64,000 nucleotides of DNA, taken from CAZQKW01 sp964594075 (GTDB lineage Bacteria > Desulfobacterota > WTBG01 > CAIYCZ01). The stretch is from NCBI GenBank assembly GCA_964594075.1, contig CAZQKW010000002.1, forward strand, positions 68,674-132,673, read 5' to 3'. How positions within the stretch are numbered: the first letter of the stretch is position 1; each line of letters starts with the position of its first letter. The translations under genes and the position numbers were made by a program. The notes beneath the pieces were generated by a model that searched no databases, was not told the DNA's origin, and saw nothing but the letters and a program-made list of their open reading frames with translations. Shown in pieces: positions 16,840-26,300 of the stretch.

Positions 16840-18306
16840 TTAAAAACACAACTTTCCCGGATTCATAATGCCGTTAGGGTCTATTTCATTTTTTATCTGC
16901 TTAAGTTTCTGTGCATACTGCGGCATACGGGCATACACTAATTCTGCCCACTGCCCGTAGGGCCGGTCAAAAAGGACATTATTTTCTATGAGAATTTTGC
17001 TTGCGGCATGCCAGGCGTTATTCACCCGTTCTCTATCAACGGAACCATTACTTTCACTGTGCAAATCAAATTCACAATGAACAGCCCTCCCCCGTTCTAA
17101 AACAACAAAATAGCCCCCGACGTCGCGATATGGGTAATTGTATTCCCGCGTAGTCGCACATATTAGATCCTCAATGTCCGGAAGTTTTCTTAACGGCGCC
17201 TTAAATGAAAGGTCATGCACGCTGCCCTTAAAATTGAACTTTTTTAACACGCTCCATGGTCTCAGGCATTCTCTGGTAAATATATCATTAAGATCATAAT
17301 GTTGCGGCATATGCGAATCAATGGTTATGTCCATTTCTCGGCATATGTTTTTCAGTGCTTCTTCCTCATACGCGAATCTCTCTTCAGGATAATAGGGAGA
17401 TCCGTTGATACCAATAATAACTACCCACGCTGGTAAAGATTCCTGCAGCGACGAAAATTTGGGGGACTCCTTTTTAGGGGCAGGAAATTTATCCGGCACC
17501 TGCCATTCTTCATTAAGAATCACCGCCAGATTAAAACGATTGAGGCCAAAGCACTCCCAGCCAATTTCTTTTCTCTGAATTCTTTTAATAAACGCCGGAA
17601 TTTTTTTGCTGTTTTCAAAAGAGATGAAAAAGCATTTGCGTTTACTTGACAGATATTGAACGCTGATAATCATTTTAGTAAAAATACCAAGGGTTCCCTG
17701 GGCGCCAGTCCATAAACGATACAGTGTATTAAACCCGGGGCCGTAAAAACCGCCTGGCCTGCCGCCAAGATTCCAGCAGCCGGTTCGAAAAAGTTCGCCA
17801 TCAGGCAATACCATTTCAGTATCGAGAATGAGGGCATTGCCGTACTCAATATGCGCTCCGGCAAGCATCGTATCTCGTTCTAAATAACTGGTTAGAACTG
17901 ATCGCTGCGGCGGCACGCCAAATGGCACCATAAGGCGCAAACCGTGGGCATTAAGGGCGTTCTGCAATTCTTCATAGGTAACACCCGGCTCGACAATGAC
18001 AAACCAGTCGTCCCTATTTATTTCAAAGTGTTTCATCCGAGTCATATCGATAACAATACCCCCCCGGGATGGCAACGCAGCACCGTGCAGGTTGAGACCT
18101 GAACTGTAGGGGGTAATGGGTATCTTGAGGTGATTGGCACGGATGAGCAGCTCCTGGATTTCTGCTGCGGTTTTTGGTTTGACAATAAAATCAGGTTTTA
18201 TACCCTTTACAAAACTCTGGTCCTGGGCATAGCTGTCACAAATTAACGGATCGTCAATAACATATAAAGGACCCACTATTTGTTCAAGTTGCGCTTTAAG
18301 GCTCAT
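16840..18306 (-). CDS. VAO/PCMH-type FAD-binding oxidoreductase (GlcD-like) B
   Basis: 488 residues with FAD-binding PCMH fold: DFIVKPKTAAEIQELLIRANHLKIPITPYSSGLNLHGAALPSRGGIVIDMTRMKHFEI in residues 35-95, then VEPGVTYEELQNALNAHGLRL near 105, and GPGFNTLYRLWTGAQGTLGIFTKMIISV near 190. The end, IKNEIDPNGIMNPGKLCF, is the standard DPNGIMNPGK signature. Its cap region differs from its neighbour. It begins 40 bases after the AOR gene and probably belongs to the same operon; AOR plus VAO-type oxidase suggests alcohol or methyl oxidation to an aldehyde and then to an acid (inference). No SD of note before the ATG. Confidence 0.88.
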   Translation of the reverse strand: MSLKAQLEQIVGPLYVIDDPLICDSYAQDQSFVKGIKPDFIVKPKTAAEIQELLIRANHLKIPITPYSSGLNLHGAALPSRGGIVIDMTRMKHFEINRDDWFVIVEPGVTYEELQNALNAHGLRLMVPFGVPPQRSVLTSYLERDTMLAGAHIEYGNALILDTEMVLPDGELFRTGCWNLGGRPGGFYGPGFNTLYRLWTGAQGTLGIFTKMIISVQYLSSKRKCFFISFENSKKIPAFIKRIQRKEIGWECFGLNRFNLAVILNEEWQVPDKFPAPKKESPKFSSLQESLPAWVVIIGINGSPYYPEERFAYEEEALKNICREMDITIDSHMPQHYDLNDIFTRECLRPWSVLKKFNFKGSVHDLSFKAPLRKLPDIEDLICATTREYNYPYRDVGGYFVVLERGRAVHCEFDLHSESNGSVDRERVNNAWHAASKILIENNVLFDRPYGQWAELVYARMPQYAQKLKQIKNEIDPNGIMNPGKLCF

Positions 18307-18346
18307 TTCACGAATGCTAATTTAAGATTTTAATGGTATGGAGAAC

Positions 18347-20221
18347 TTAGGATTCAATGTTTGTCCTGCTAAGTTCTGCGGCTTCCTGTTTAAGACCCAG
18401 TTCCTCAAGTTTTTGACTGGTCGGAATTCCTATTTTGGTATTCCAGCCACGGGCTTGATAATAATCATCCAGCAGCACATCGTTTTCAAAAATCTGACCC
18501 TGGCTTGGGCCATTGGTTACCGTCTCCTTGATAAAACGTTCAGGCGCATAATCGTCTTTCCGGCCAAACCCCTCGCGGGTGTTAAACGCGCGCTCAATAT
18601 TATATATCCGCTCTCCCGCTTGAATGAGATACCCAACATCTGAAAATTCTGAAATGCCGGTTGCTGCACCCAGCAGGAGGGCATATGTTGGCGGCACCAT
18701 CCAGCCAAATGTAGCGGGAAATCCACACACAATAAGTGAATCATAGGTCGCAGTTATATCCTGTATTGATTTAATAAGAGCCCCCTTGCCCGTCACGCTG
18801 AAACGATCAACCGGCTCGGGTAGGCCGAAAAGCTCGTGGGGACAGTAACCGGTCATATGGCTGGCGCCGATATTTGACGTGACAATGTTGAGACCATGCG
18901 CCTTTGCGCCTCTGAGCTCATAAGCTGGAATTTCCAGTCCTTTTATCTGCATGGCATATTTTACAGCTCCTGTGCCTATTTTTTCAGCAGCGCGTCGTGT
19001 TCCCAGCGCGAGTATGTTGCCAATACCTTGGCGCGTAACAATTTTCAACAATAGCCGGTATGCCGCCTGATGATTGCCCCACGTAAGATCAATGCCATCA
19101 AGGTCCTTCTGGGAAAGAATGCCCCGATCATAGAGTTCCATAGCAAATGCGATTACACTTCCCGCTGATATGGTATCCACGCCGTAATCATCACAAATTT
19201 TATTTGCTGCGACAATAAACCCCAGGTCTGTATTACCTATATGCACACCGAAAGACCACATGGTCTCATATTCAGGCGCTACTACCGGTGCTCCCTTATA
19301 TAAACCATCCTTTACTTGAAAAAAGCTGCCGCAGTGAATAAAACAACGAAAGCACCCCTCATCTTTTAAAAATATCTCCTGCAGTTTATCAGGCGTGAGA
19401 CCGGAGAAATCACTCACCTGACCCAACTGGAAATTCTTAGCTGGATGCATTCCCATTTCATGCAACAAAGCAGTAACGCCCGGCGTACCAAGATGGCTGA
19501 AATTCTCATACATAGGTGTTTTAGTGGCGTCAGAGACGATCTGTTTTGTCACGTCGTTAAGCCTATCCTTGTCGGCCACTTCCACTCTTCCCGTGCCCCT
19601 GACTGCGATGGCCTTGAGATTCTTGGAACCCATAACAGCCCCGACACCGCCTCTGCTGGCGCTGCGACGCGCATTAAGAATAGAAGCAAACAGCGTTCCG
19701 TTTTCTCCGCTCGTTCCTATGCAGGCAACCTGGACTTTGGCATCGCCCAGCTCCGCGCGGATGATTTCCTGAACGCGTTCCGTGTCAATATCCTTTCCCC
19801 ATAGATGCGAGGCATCCCTGAATTCAACGGCACTATCTTTTATGCAAAGGGTTAACGGCTTTTCGGCTTTACCCTCAATAATAACCATATCATAGCCGGC
19901 TGATTTCATTTCATGGCCAAAATCAGCGCCGCCGGTTGAGCGCACAATGGTTCCGGTAAGCGGCGATTTAGTAACCACCATCCAGCGCGAACTTGCCTGG
20001 GAAAGTGTGCTGCATAACGGACCAGTAAGAAATAACAATTTATTGTGTTCACCCAGCGGGTCAATGCCTGCAGGCACTTCATCAAAAAGATATTTGGCTC
20101 CTAACCCCCTACCGCCAATAAATGATTTTGCGGCGTCTTCTCGCAACGGTTCTATAGATACACGTTTATTTGATAAATTAACTCGAAGAATATTCCCAGT
20201 ATATCCCTTTAACAAAGCCAT
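18347..20221 (-). CDS. Aldehyde:ferredoxin oxidoreductase (tungsten-pterin AOR family)
   Basis: 624 residues. The N-terminal AOR domain begins LKGYTGNILRVNLSNKRVSIEPL, followed by GGRGLGAKYLFDEVPAGIDPLGEHNKL near residue 35 and the SRWMVVTKSPLTG pterin region near 85. The [4Fe-4S] motif CFRCFIHCG (CxxCxxxC) lies near residue 290 with the fourth Cys in SLIVCGF near 505, all as in the family. The enzyme oxidises aldehydes to carboxylates and reduces ferredoxin. ATG 20221 is preferred over GTG 20227 because of the AAGAGGTG box. The gene lies between the SDR and the FAD oxidases in the TetR-headed run; ferredoxins encoded nearby are likely partners. Confidence 0.93.
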   Translation of the reverse strand: MALLKGYTGNILRVNLSNKRVSIEPLREDAAKSFIGGRGLGAKYLFDEVPAGIDPLGEHNKLLFLTGPLCSTLSQASSRWMVVTKSPLTGTIVRSTGGADFGHEMKSAGYDMVIIEGKAEKPLTLCIKDSAVEFRDASHLWGKDIDTERVQEIIRAELGDAKVQVACIGTSGENGTLFASILNARRSASRGGVGAVMGSKNLKAIAVRGTGRVEVADKDRLNDVTKQIVSDATKTPMYENFSHLGTPGVTALLHEMGMHPAKNFQLGQVSDFSGLTPDKLQEIFLKDEGCFRCFIHCGSFFQVKDGLYKGAPVVAPEYETMWSFGVHIGNTDLGFIVAANKICDDYGVDTISAGSVIAFAMELYDRGILSQKDLDGIDLTWGNHQAAYRLLLKIVTRQGIGNILALGTRRAAEKIGTGAVKYAMQIKGLEIPAYELRGAKAHGLNIVTSNIGASHMTGYCPHELFGLPEPVDRFSVTGKGALIKSIQDITATYDSLIVCGFPATFGWMVPPTYALLLGAATGISEFSDVGYLIQAGERIYNIERAFNTREGFGRKDDYAPERFIKETVTNGPSQGQIFENDVLLDDYYQARGWNTKIGIPTSQKLEELGLKQEAAELSRTNIES

Positions 20222-20296
20222 ATTCACCTCTTGCTGTAATGTTGCCCACTATTCACATTTAACCTGCGGATATTGTAGGTATCCCCCTGAGGAATG

Positions 20297-20325
20297 AGGG
20301 GATGATTGACCACCATCCCCTTTTT
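20297..20325 (+). terminator. Hairpin with T-run between SDR and AOR genes
   Basis: AGGGGATG pairs with CATCCCCT across a nine-base loop, followed by TTTTT on the plus strand. The stem is perfect over 8 bp, but the T-run faces plus-strand transcription while both neighbouring genes read leftward, so on the minus strand it is a stem without a U-run. It may instead act as an RNA-processing or stability element in the SDR-AOR gap. Confidence 0.35.
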
Positions 20326-20416
20326 CCTCATTACCCGCTCCCCTGGGTCAATATTATCATGTCTGCATTTATTGACAGCACTCCGCTAATGCGGTAAAGC
20401 CCCATACCCTATCATT

Positions 20417-21187
20417 TTACCAAACGGTCAGGCCCATATCTGCGGCAACCGAATTACCGGTCATGCACCCGCTGTCATCAGTAATTAGAAACAGCATCGG
20501 TCCTACCAAATCCTCGGGCATTTCACGCCGCTTGATGATCTGCCCGCCAATAACCGCTTCCTCAGCCCCCGGAACATTCCCCAGAATGCCAATTGTCGCT
20601 TCATCCCAGGTTCCCCCAGGCATCAAACAATTTACCCGGATGTTATTTTCAATGCACAGAGGATCGGCAGCCAGACAACGGGTAAAACCCACAAGCGCAG
20701 CCTTGCCGGTTATATAAGGGAGCAGCGGCAATTTGGGATAAAGCCAGATGGTTGAACCAATATTAAGAACAACCCCTTTTTTTTGCTTGGCCATTTCAGG
20801 TATGATCGCGCGGCACATTAAAAAATTACCGGTAATGTTCACATCCATAATGCGGCGCCATGTTTCTACCGGTATATCCATAAACGGCATGAGCTTTAAA
20901 TCGCCAAATATCGCAGCACAATTAATAAGCACATCAATTTTGCCAAATTTTTCCATTGTTTTTGCGGCAATATTTTTGGTATCAGCTTCGCTTGAAATAT
21001 CGCCTTTAATTGCAATAAAATCTGCGCCTTTTGCGGTAAGCTCGGAAATTGTTTTGTCGCACGATTTATCAAAATAATTAATGGCGAGCTGTGCTCCCTC
21101 ATCGGCAAGCGCATTGGCAAAACATTTCCCAATGCCGGTTGCCGCGCCTGTTAAGACGACAACCTTATTTTTAACTCTGTTGGCCAT
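20417..21187 (-). CDS. Short-chain dehydrogenase/reductase (SDR)
   Basis: 256 residues, classical SDR length. NAD(P) motif TGAATGIGKCFA near residue 15, NCAAIFGDL (NNAG equivalent) near 88, catalytic Ser in NIGSTIW near 142 and the YxxxK pair in YITGK near 156 are in place. Asp in NYFDKS after beta-2 hints at NAD(H) preference, uncertain. It would interconvert an alcohol and a ketone or aldehyde of unknown identity. A strong GGAGGAGG site precedes the ATG. It sits between a GGR-like gene (35 bases upstream) and the AOR gene (190 bases downstream) in the TetR-headed run. Confidence 0.93.
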   Translation of the reverse strand: MANRVKNKVVVLTGAATGIGKCFANALADEGAQLAINYFDKSCDKTISELTAKGADFIAIKGDISSEADTKNIAAKTMEKFGKIDVLINCAAIFGDLKLMPFMDIPVETWRRIMDVNITGNFLMCRAIIPEMAKQKKGVVLNIGSTIWLYPKLPLLPYITGKAALVGFTRCLAADPLCIENNIRVNCLMPGGTWDEATIGILGNVPGAEEAVIGGQIIKRREMPEDLVGPMLFLITDDSGCMTGNSVAADMGLTVW

Positions 21188-21222
21188 AATAAATCCTCCT
21201 CCTTGTGGGGTTTAAATGTACA

Positions 21223-22563
21223 TTATCTATTGGGGAAACCAGCCGACGCTGCATCGCGCAAAATATCCGCCGGGCTTTCCTGCTGCATGCGCCCCAGGCC
21301 GGCAAGCACCTGCGGCATTTCTTTTTGAATTTCGGGCACAACACCGCCCAATGCCTGTCCCAATTCGCCGAATAACGTATAAGGGTGAATGCTTGCCTTC
21401 AATACCATGTTGAGCTTGCTGAAAAGATAGCCTATTTCCTGATTATTAAGAATAGCGCCCAGCATGTAATTGCCCATGATCTGATCCCGCTTATAGTGAG
21501 GGCTGTTAAAGAAATGTTTGTTCCAAAATTCAAGATAGCTGCTAATGCCATCCTCGTTCGGTTTTCCCTCATCCAGGGCATAGGCAACTGCCATTGCTGC
21601 TTTGCCTCCTGAAAGAAGCGCACCGAAATTTTCCGATTCCTGGCACCAGATGGTATCCCCGACGAGCAGCACATTGTCTTTAAACGGCTTTTCTATTGTT
21701 GACCACATATTGCCGCACGACGAATTGACCAGTTTTGCCTCTGCGTTTTTAAACCAGGGCAGATTAGTTTCACGGGTGAAGTATTCATAAAATTTAAATA
21801 GGTCAACGCGGCAATCGAGGCATATAAATACTACCGCATGCTCGTTTTCATAAGGCCGCGGCACCAGCGCAGTAATAACACCTGTTTTTTCATACTGCGC
21901 TATTACGTAATAGACCGTGTCGGGATCAGGAACCTGAAGATTCCGCATATAGTAGCCCAGAACATTCATGCTTGAATAATAGCCCCGGTTCTTATTAAAA
22001 CCCAATACCTGGGCAATACGCGAATTTGCTCCGTCAGCGGCAATACAAAAAGTGCCGATGAATGTCTTGTCGTGAGCGATGACGTTTACTGCGCCATTGC
22101 TCTTTTTGATATCTTTTACCGTGGTGCCAGCAAACACGTCAACGCCAGCAGCCTGTGCCTGATGTAACAGAGAGGCGAATGCTTTTGATTTATCCAGCGC
22201 AATGGCAATGCGCCCTCTGTCTCCCCGTTTTTTTTGCTCGGCAGCAATACCAAATCGCAGACAATTGCCGTCCACAGAATAAAGATGAAACGCATAAATA
22301 TTGCGATGCGGGCCTTCATATTTAAAAGAAAGTCCATTATGGGCAAAACTCATGAGGCCGGTGGCGCTGTTAAAAAGTATGCGGTCATCAAGATAATCTT
22401 CCCCCATGGGAAGAATCATCTGGGTATCAGCCCGCCGCTGTGCAGTAATGTCATGCTTCATTTCAATCAGCGCGGTTTTTAGTCCAACTTCTCCGGCTGT
22501 CTTCGCAGCCATAAGGCCGGCAAACCCTGCGCCGACTACTACCACATCATAATGTTGTGCCAT
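21223..22563 (-). CDS. GGR-family FAD-dependent oxidoreductase (RAD type), paralog 2
   Basis: 446 residues. FAD Rossmann motif DVVVVGAGFAGLMAAKTAG at residues 6-24, IAADGANSRIAQ near 168 and VLLVGDTIWCQESENFGALLSGGKAAMAVAYAL near 290. At residues 44-46, where three of the five paralogs carry a Cys, this one has Arg-Ala-Asp. The C-terminal helical part (YLEFWNKHFFNSPHYKRDQ...) is shared with the other paralogs and typical of this group. An AGGAGG site sits close before the ATG. It follows a ferredoxin gene by 40 bases, the same arrangement as the RAD-type paralog at 29661. Likely flavin reductase or dehydrogenase using that ferredoxin (inference). Confidence 0.85.
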   Translation of the reverse strand: MAQHYDVVVVGAGFAGLMAAKTAGEVGLKTALIEMKHDITAQRRADTQMILPMGEDYLDDRILFNSATGLMSFAHNGLSFKYEGPHRNIYAFHLYSVDGNCLRFGIAAEQKKRGDRGRIAIALDKSKAFASLLHQAQAAGVDVFAGTTVKDIKKSNGAVNVIAHDKTFIGTFCIAADGANSRIAQVLGFNKNRGYYSSMNVLGYYMRNLQVPDPDTVYYVIAQYEKTGVITALVPRPYENEHAVVFICLDCRVDLFKFYEYFTRETNLPWFKNAEAKLVNSSCGNMWSTIEKPFKDNVLLVGDTIWCQESENFGALLSGGKAAMAVAYALDEGKPNEDGISSYLEFWNKHFFNSPHYKRDQIMGNYMLGAILNNQEIGYLFSKLNMVLKASIHPYTLFGELGQALGGVVPEIQKEMPQVLAGLGRMQQESPADILRDAASAGFPNR

Positions 22564-22603
22564 GGAAACCTCCTGTACTGATTTGAATCTATTAACGGAT
22601 TAA

Positions 22604-22771
22604 TTACAGGGAAAGGGCATTTACTGGACACGCGCGAACGCAGATTTTGCAGTCATTGCAATTCTGGTTGACCTGCGCCTTGTCCTGCGCACCTAAAACA
22701 AGCGCACACACCGGACAAATATTGATACACCCGCCACATCCAGTACAGAGCTCAGTATTGATTTTTACCAT
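22604..22771 (-). CDS. 2x[4Fe-4S] ferredoxin
   Basis: A 55-residue ferredoxin with two CxxCxxCxxxCP motifs: CTGCGGCINICPVCALV and CNDCKICVRACPVNAL, binding two [4Fe-4S] clusters in the cytoplasm. Start ATG 22771 (MVKINTELC) is supported by AAAGGAGGG nine bases upstream; an earlier frame start at 22798 would add nine residues without a ribosome-binding site. Between two GGR-like flavoprotein genes in the TetR-headed operon, so it is the natural electron carrier for one or both, and could take electrons from the AOR. Confidence 0.94.
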   Translation of the reverse strand: MVKINTELCTGCGGCINICPVCALVLGAQDKAQVNQNCNDCKICVRACPVNALSL

Positions 22772-22829
22772 GCACATCCCTCCTTTCTCATGCAGCATTC
22801 TCAGAGAAATCAGCGAAATAATGATGGTT

Positions 22830-24173
22830 CTATTGTTTTAAAATAGCATGAGCAGCCTGTGCCAAGTCGTGAAATAACACATTGAGCGGAGCCATATTAA
22901 AAGCCAGTATCTTTGGTATAATGGTAGGCCGTTCAACCGCCATTTTGGGCAAAATGTGGGGAAGTTCGGCGCCCAGCATATCAAAGGTAGTATATGCATT
23001 CAGTTTGCCGGGAAAGGGTTTATCAAAATGGCTGAGAAAATAGTTAATATCCTCAGTAGTCATAATGTAGCTTAAAATAAAATTTTTTATGTAGGCTGCA
23101 TGATTGTAGGAATCGCAATAGGAAGACTTCCACCAGTCCAGATAGGTTTTCACACCATCGCGGTTTATTTTTCCGTCAATAAGCGCTTCGGTTACTGAGT
23201 GCGCAGCTCTCCAACCGGCCATGAGGCAGCCGGTATTTTCCGCTTCCTGAGTCCAACTGGTATCGCCAATAAGAAGCACATTATCCTTATACGGATCACG
23301 AATGGGGGAATACAATTGTTCCACGGCAGCATGCTGACCAATGACGGTTGCCTCGTTAAACCGTGATGCAAAAGTGCTGTTATGCATAAACCGCTGCATG
23401 GTGTCTTCCAGATTAATGTGCGGATCAAGGCAGATGGCCACCACGTGAAATGCCTGGTCACGACCGGCAAGCGGGGAAATACCAATAAATGCCGGATCAG
23501 GCATCCCGTAAAGAATTTGACTGAAGGCGTTAGTATCGAAACCGGATACATTTGCAACTGTTTTGCCGTACACTAAAAAAAGCCCCAGATATTCACGGCT
23601 CTTATTGAAACCAAGCGTTTCGGCGATACGCGAATTGACGCCGTCTGCAGCTATAACAAAAGGGGCGTTGAAGGTACCCTTATCGGTAATGACTGATGCA
23701 CCGTTTTTTTTCTTCGTTATACCCATTGCATTAGTCCCGGCAAACACGTTAACACCGGCACGCACAGCCTCTTCTACCAAACCTGTTATCAATGCTCCCT
23801 TGTCATGCACCAGCGCAATCCGGCGGGGCGTTTGTTTTGTCCTCTCGTTATCAGCATCACCGAGGGCAATGCGGTGCCCATTGGGGGCATAGATGTGATA
23901 GGCATAAAGGTCCTTATAACCGCCATACAGTTTAACGCTGAACCCGTTCACCGGGAAATTAAGCCGCCCGTCTCGTTGATTAATACCCATCCGGTCGCCA
24001 AAATAATATTCATTCAAAACCAGCAGCATCATGCAACAGGAACGACCAATAGTGCCGATATTTTGTTTACGCTCAATAAGCGCAACGTTCAAACCATTTT
24101 CACCCGCAGTCTTTGCTGCCATTGCGCCCGCCGGACCGGCACCAACGACTATCACATCATAGTGTTTTGCCAT
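22830..24173 (-). CDS. GGR-family FAD-dependent oxidoreductase (Cys type), paralog 3
   Basis: 447 residues. DVIVVGAGPAGAMAAKTAGENG at residues 6-27, then IERKQNIGTIGRSCCMMLL with adjacent Cys46-Cys47, FVIAADGVNSRIAETLGFN near 172 and VLLIGDTSWTQEAENTGCLMAGWRAAHSV near 290. The Cys pair corresponds in place to the substrate-side Cys of archaeal geranylgeranyl reductases. Upstream spacing to the next paralog is 88 bases; the ribosome-binding site is weak (AAAGGG). Substrate unknown; close duplication with the neighbouring genes suggests specialised steps on related intermediates, or different subunits. Confidence 0.86.
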   Translation of the reverse strand: MAKHYDVIVVGAGPAGAMAAKTAGENGLNVALIERKQNIGTIGRSCCMMLLVLNEYYFGDRMGINQRDGRLNFPVNGFSVKLYGGYKDLYAYHIYAPNGHRIALGDADNERTKQTPRRIALVHDKGALITGLVEEAVRAGVNVFAGTNAMGITKKKNGASVITDKGTFNAPFVIAADGVNSRIAETLGFNKSREYLGLFLVYGKTVANVSGFDTNAFSQILYGMPDPAFIGISPLAGRDQAFHVVAICLDPHINLEDTMQRFMHNSTFASRFNEATVIGQHAAVEQLYSPIRDPYKDNVLLIGDTSWTQEAENTGCLMAGWRAAHSVTEALIDGKINRDGVKTYLDWWKSSYCDSYNHAAYIKNFILSYIMTTEDINYFLSHFDKPFPGKLNAYTTFDMLGAELPHILPKMAVERPTIIPKILAFNMAPLNVLFHDLAQAAHAILKQ

Positions 24174-24261
24174 GTGTTAACCCTTTTTGCTATGGAACTG
24201 GCATTTCTTGCTGTTAAGTTTTTTATGACAACTCTTATCGCTCACACTAATTGCTAATACA

Positions 24262-25614
24262 TTAGCAATTCGGAAAACCGGTTCGCTTGAATGGATTCAT
24301 AATCACGTCAATTGGGAGGGTGCTCATCTGCATCATCTTGGCCAAAACATCAGGCCGTTCTTTCTGGATTCTATCAACCTTTTGTGCAATGGCGCCATTT
24401 ATATATTTATAAAGATTAAAAGGGTTGAGGGTGCAGGGCAGCGTTTCTGTGACCAGTCTGAAGAGATAGTTTGACTCTTCTTCTCCGATCAGTGGACTAA
24501 CCATGATTTGCAAAAATTCGCTATAATTCTGTGCCTGAGGAAAATGACGATACCACCAGTCAATGTAGTGTTGCACCCCTTCCTGATTCAATTTTTTTTC
24601 TTTAAACGCTTCTGCAAGGGCGTAACCGGCTTTAAGTCCAGCCATCATGGAACCGGTGCACTCCGCCTCAATCGTCCACCCGGCATCGCCGACAATTAAC
24701 ACATTATCTTTATAGGGCGTTGGGACCGGCGACCAAATATTATGCACATGCGCCAATTCTTTGCGCACTTTTGGCGCCACAAACCATGATTTAAAAGGGC
24801 TTTCGTAGATAAAATAATCAAGGCGTTCCTTGTAATCAATCTCAGGATGAGCAGCGCCGCCGACATAAACCCAGTATTCATCTTGAGCAAATGGACTTGG
24901 TTTAAGAAAATAGGAAATTGGATAACCTGATTTTTTTTCATACAGAGTGGGCATGATTAGCACATACGGATGCGGCAGCTGCAGACCGGTCATATAATAG
25001 TTTATGCCCTTCATGGTGCCAAAAAAGCTGCGCTGTTTATTCAGGCTAAGTATTTTTACCAGGCGTGAATTAACCCCATCTGCGGCAACAGAAAAAATGC
25101 TGGTAAAAACTTTGCCGCTGGCAGTATATATTTCATTCACGGCACCCTTTCTTCTGTGGTCAACGACATTCTCACCGTTAAAAATCTCTGCGCCCGCAGC
25201 TTGTGCATCCCGCAAGAGACTGGCAAGGAGATGGGTTTTGCTGTAAGCCATGGAAAGACGGCCCTGGTCTCCTTTTGCCACATTCGCATCATAATCTCCC
25301 AGCCGTATGTAATGGCTTGCATCTGAGGTATAAATGTGCCAGCCGTAAAAATTTTGATAAGGACCGTCATATTTTAAAGAAAAGCCCGTAACCGGAAATA
25401 TGAAACGGCTCTGCCGTTCGTTAAAGAACATTCGTTCGCCAAAATAATAATCGCTCTCTACCGCAAACATTGTGGCACAACAGCGCTGCACCTCTGTAAT
25501 CTGTTCCTTTCGCTCTATCAGCGCAACCTTTAGTCCGCTCTCCGCAGCAACTTTCGCGGTCATGAGACCGCCGGGACCAGCTCCTACTACAACAACATCA
25601 TACGTCTTCGCCAT
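24262..25614 (-). CDS. GGR-family FAD-dependent oxidoreductase (Cys type), paralog 4
   Basis: 450 residues. FAD motif DVVVVGAGPGGLMTAKVAAESG, then VQRCCATMF with Cys45-Cys46, SVAADGVNSRLVKILSLN near 175 and VLIVGDAGWTIEAECTGSMMAGLKAGYAL near 295. ATG 25614 is preferred over TTG 25620: AGGAGGA precedes it at eight bases. The ribosome-binding site lies inside the end of the tetR gene, whose TGA is at 25617-25619, so the two genes are translationally adjacent and surely cotranscribed. First enzyme gene of the TetR-headed operon. Confidence 0.86.
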   Translation of the reverse strand: MAKTYDVVVVGAGPGGLMTAKVAAESGLKVALIERKEQITEVQRCCATMFAVESDYYFGERMFFNERQSRFIFPVTGFSLKYDGPYQNFYGWHIYTSDASHYIRLGDYDANVAKGDQGRLSMAYSKTHLLASLLRDAQAAGAEIFNGENVVDHRRKGAVNEIYTASGKVFTSIFSVAADGVNSRLVKILSLNKQRSFFGTMKGINYYMTGLQLPHPYVLIMPTLYEKKSGYPISYFLKPSPFAQDEYWVYVGGAAHPEIDYKERLDYFIYESPFKSWFVAPKVRKELAHVHNIWSPVPTPYKDNVLIVGDAGWTIEAECTGSMMAGLKAGYALAEAFKEKKLNQEGVQHYIDWWYRHFPQAQNYSEFLQIMVSPLIGEEESNYLFRLVTETLPCTLNPFNLYKYINGAIAQKVDRIQKERPDVLAKMMQMSTLPIDVIMNPFKRTGFPNC

Positions 25615-25616
25615 TA

Positions 25617-26234
25617 TCAATTCCTCCTGTCCAATGTCTGATTCGCGCCAACCCCCTCAAATATGAGGTGTATAACCTCCCGAATTCTGCTGATACATTC
25701 TTTTTTTGTTTTAATAAACCCGTTTAACCAGTAAATGACATACATAGTATATATGGCAAATATCATATCTGCCATACACCGGGAATCAACACAACGCTTA
25801 ATTTCATGCCTCTGTTTCGCCTCATCAATAAGGCGGGAAAGTGATTGAATGAGGAGTAATTCGTTTTTATTGTTGCGTGTGCCGATGGTATCAAAGCGCT
25901 CTTTGGCAAGAACACGCGAAAATTCTTTATTGCGAAAAATGTATTTCAGGTAGGTAAATATAACCAATTCCAGTTGATCAAACAGTGTTTTTTGTAATGC
26001 GATTTTTTCTTGAATCTCTCTTCTGCTGTTAGCTATCTCCTGATCAACAAAATACAGCAGCACATCTCCCTTTTTTTCAAAAAAACTATAAAAGGTGCCT
26101 TTGGCAACCCCTGCCTGCGAAGTAATGTCTTCGATACTCGTCTTATCAAATCCCTTTTTTATAAACAGCTTAATGGCCGCATTAAGAATCCGTTTCTTTT
26201 TGTCCTGCTTTTTTGTTTCGCGAAGGCCGCCCAT
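25617..26234 (-). CDS. TetR/AcrR family transcriptional regulator
   Basis: 205 residues. The N-terminal HTH domain reads KKQDKKKRILNAAIKLFIKKGFDKTSIEDITSQAGVAKGTFYSFFEKKGDVLLYFVD (residues 8-64), a textbook TetR_N. The C-terminal ligand-binding part is helical (FTYLKYIFRNKEFSRVLAKER, CMADMIFAIYTMYVIYWLNGFIKTKKECISRIREVIHLIFEGV), resembling the TetR subgroup linked to lipid or aromatic metabolism only loosely. It heads a nine-gene minus-strand run and has two palindromes upstream overlapping its promoter, so autoregulation and control of the whole run are likely. The effector is unknown. Confidence 0.92.
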   Translation of the reverse strand: MGGLRETKKQDKKKRILNAAIKLFIKKGFDKTSIEDITSQAGVAKGTFYSFFEKKGDVLLYFVDQEIANSRREIQEKIALQKTLFDQLELVIFTYLKYIFRNKEFSRVLAKERFDTIGTRNNKNELLLIQSLSRLIDEAKQRHEIKRCVDSRCMADMIFAIYTMYVIYWLNGFIKTKKECISRIREVIHLIFEGVGANQTLDRRN

Positions 26235-26271
26235 GCATTATGCCCTTCTCCGTAATTTTGGCTGTTTTTTA

Positions 26272-26300
26272 TCTCTATGCTACTTTACACGCCATGTCAA
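26272..26300 (-). promoter_or_regulatory. Candidate promoter of the tetR operon
   Basis: On the minus strand, TTGACA (26295-26300, consensus -35) is followed after 17 bases by TAGAGA (26272-26277, weak -10), about 38 bases upstream of the tetR ATG. The -35 overlaps the right arm of the first palindrome at 26297-26312, which fits repression by the encoded TetR protein. Confidence 0.45.

Noticed and set aside
20297..20325. Terminator ending the SDR transcript
   Set aside because: The T-run lies on the wrong side for leftward transcription, so it is listed only with low confidence.
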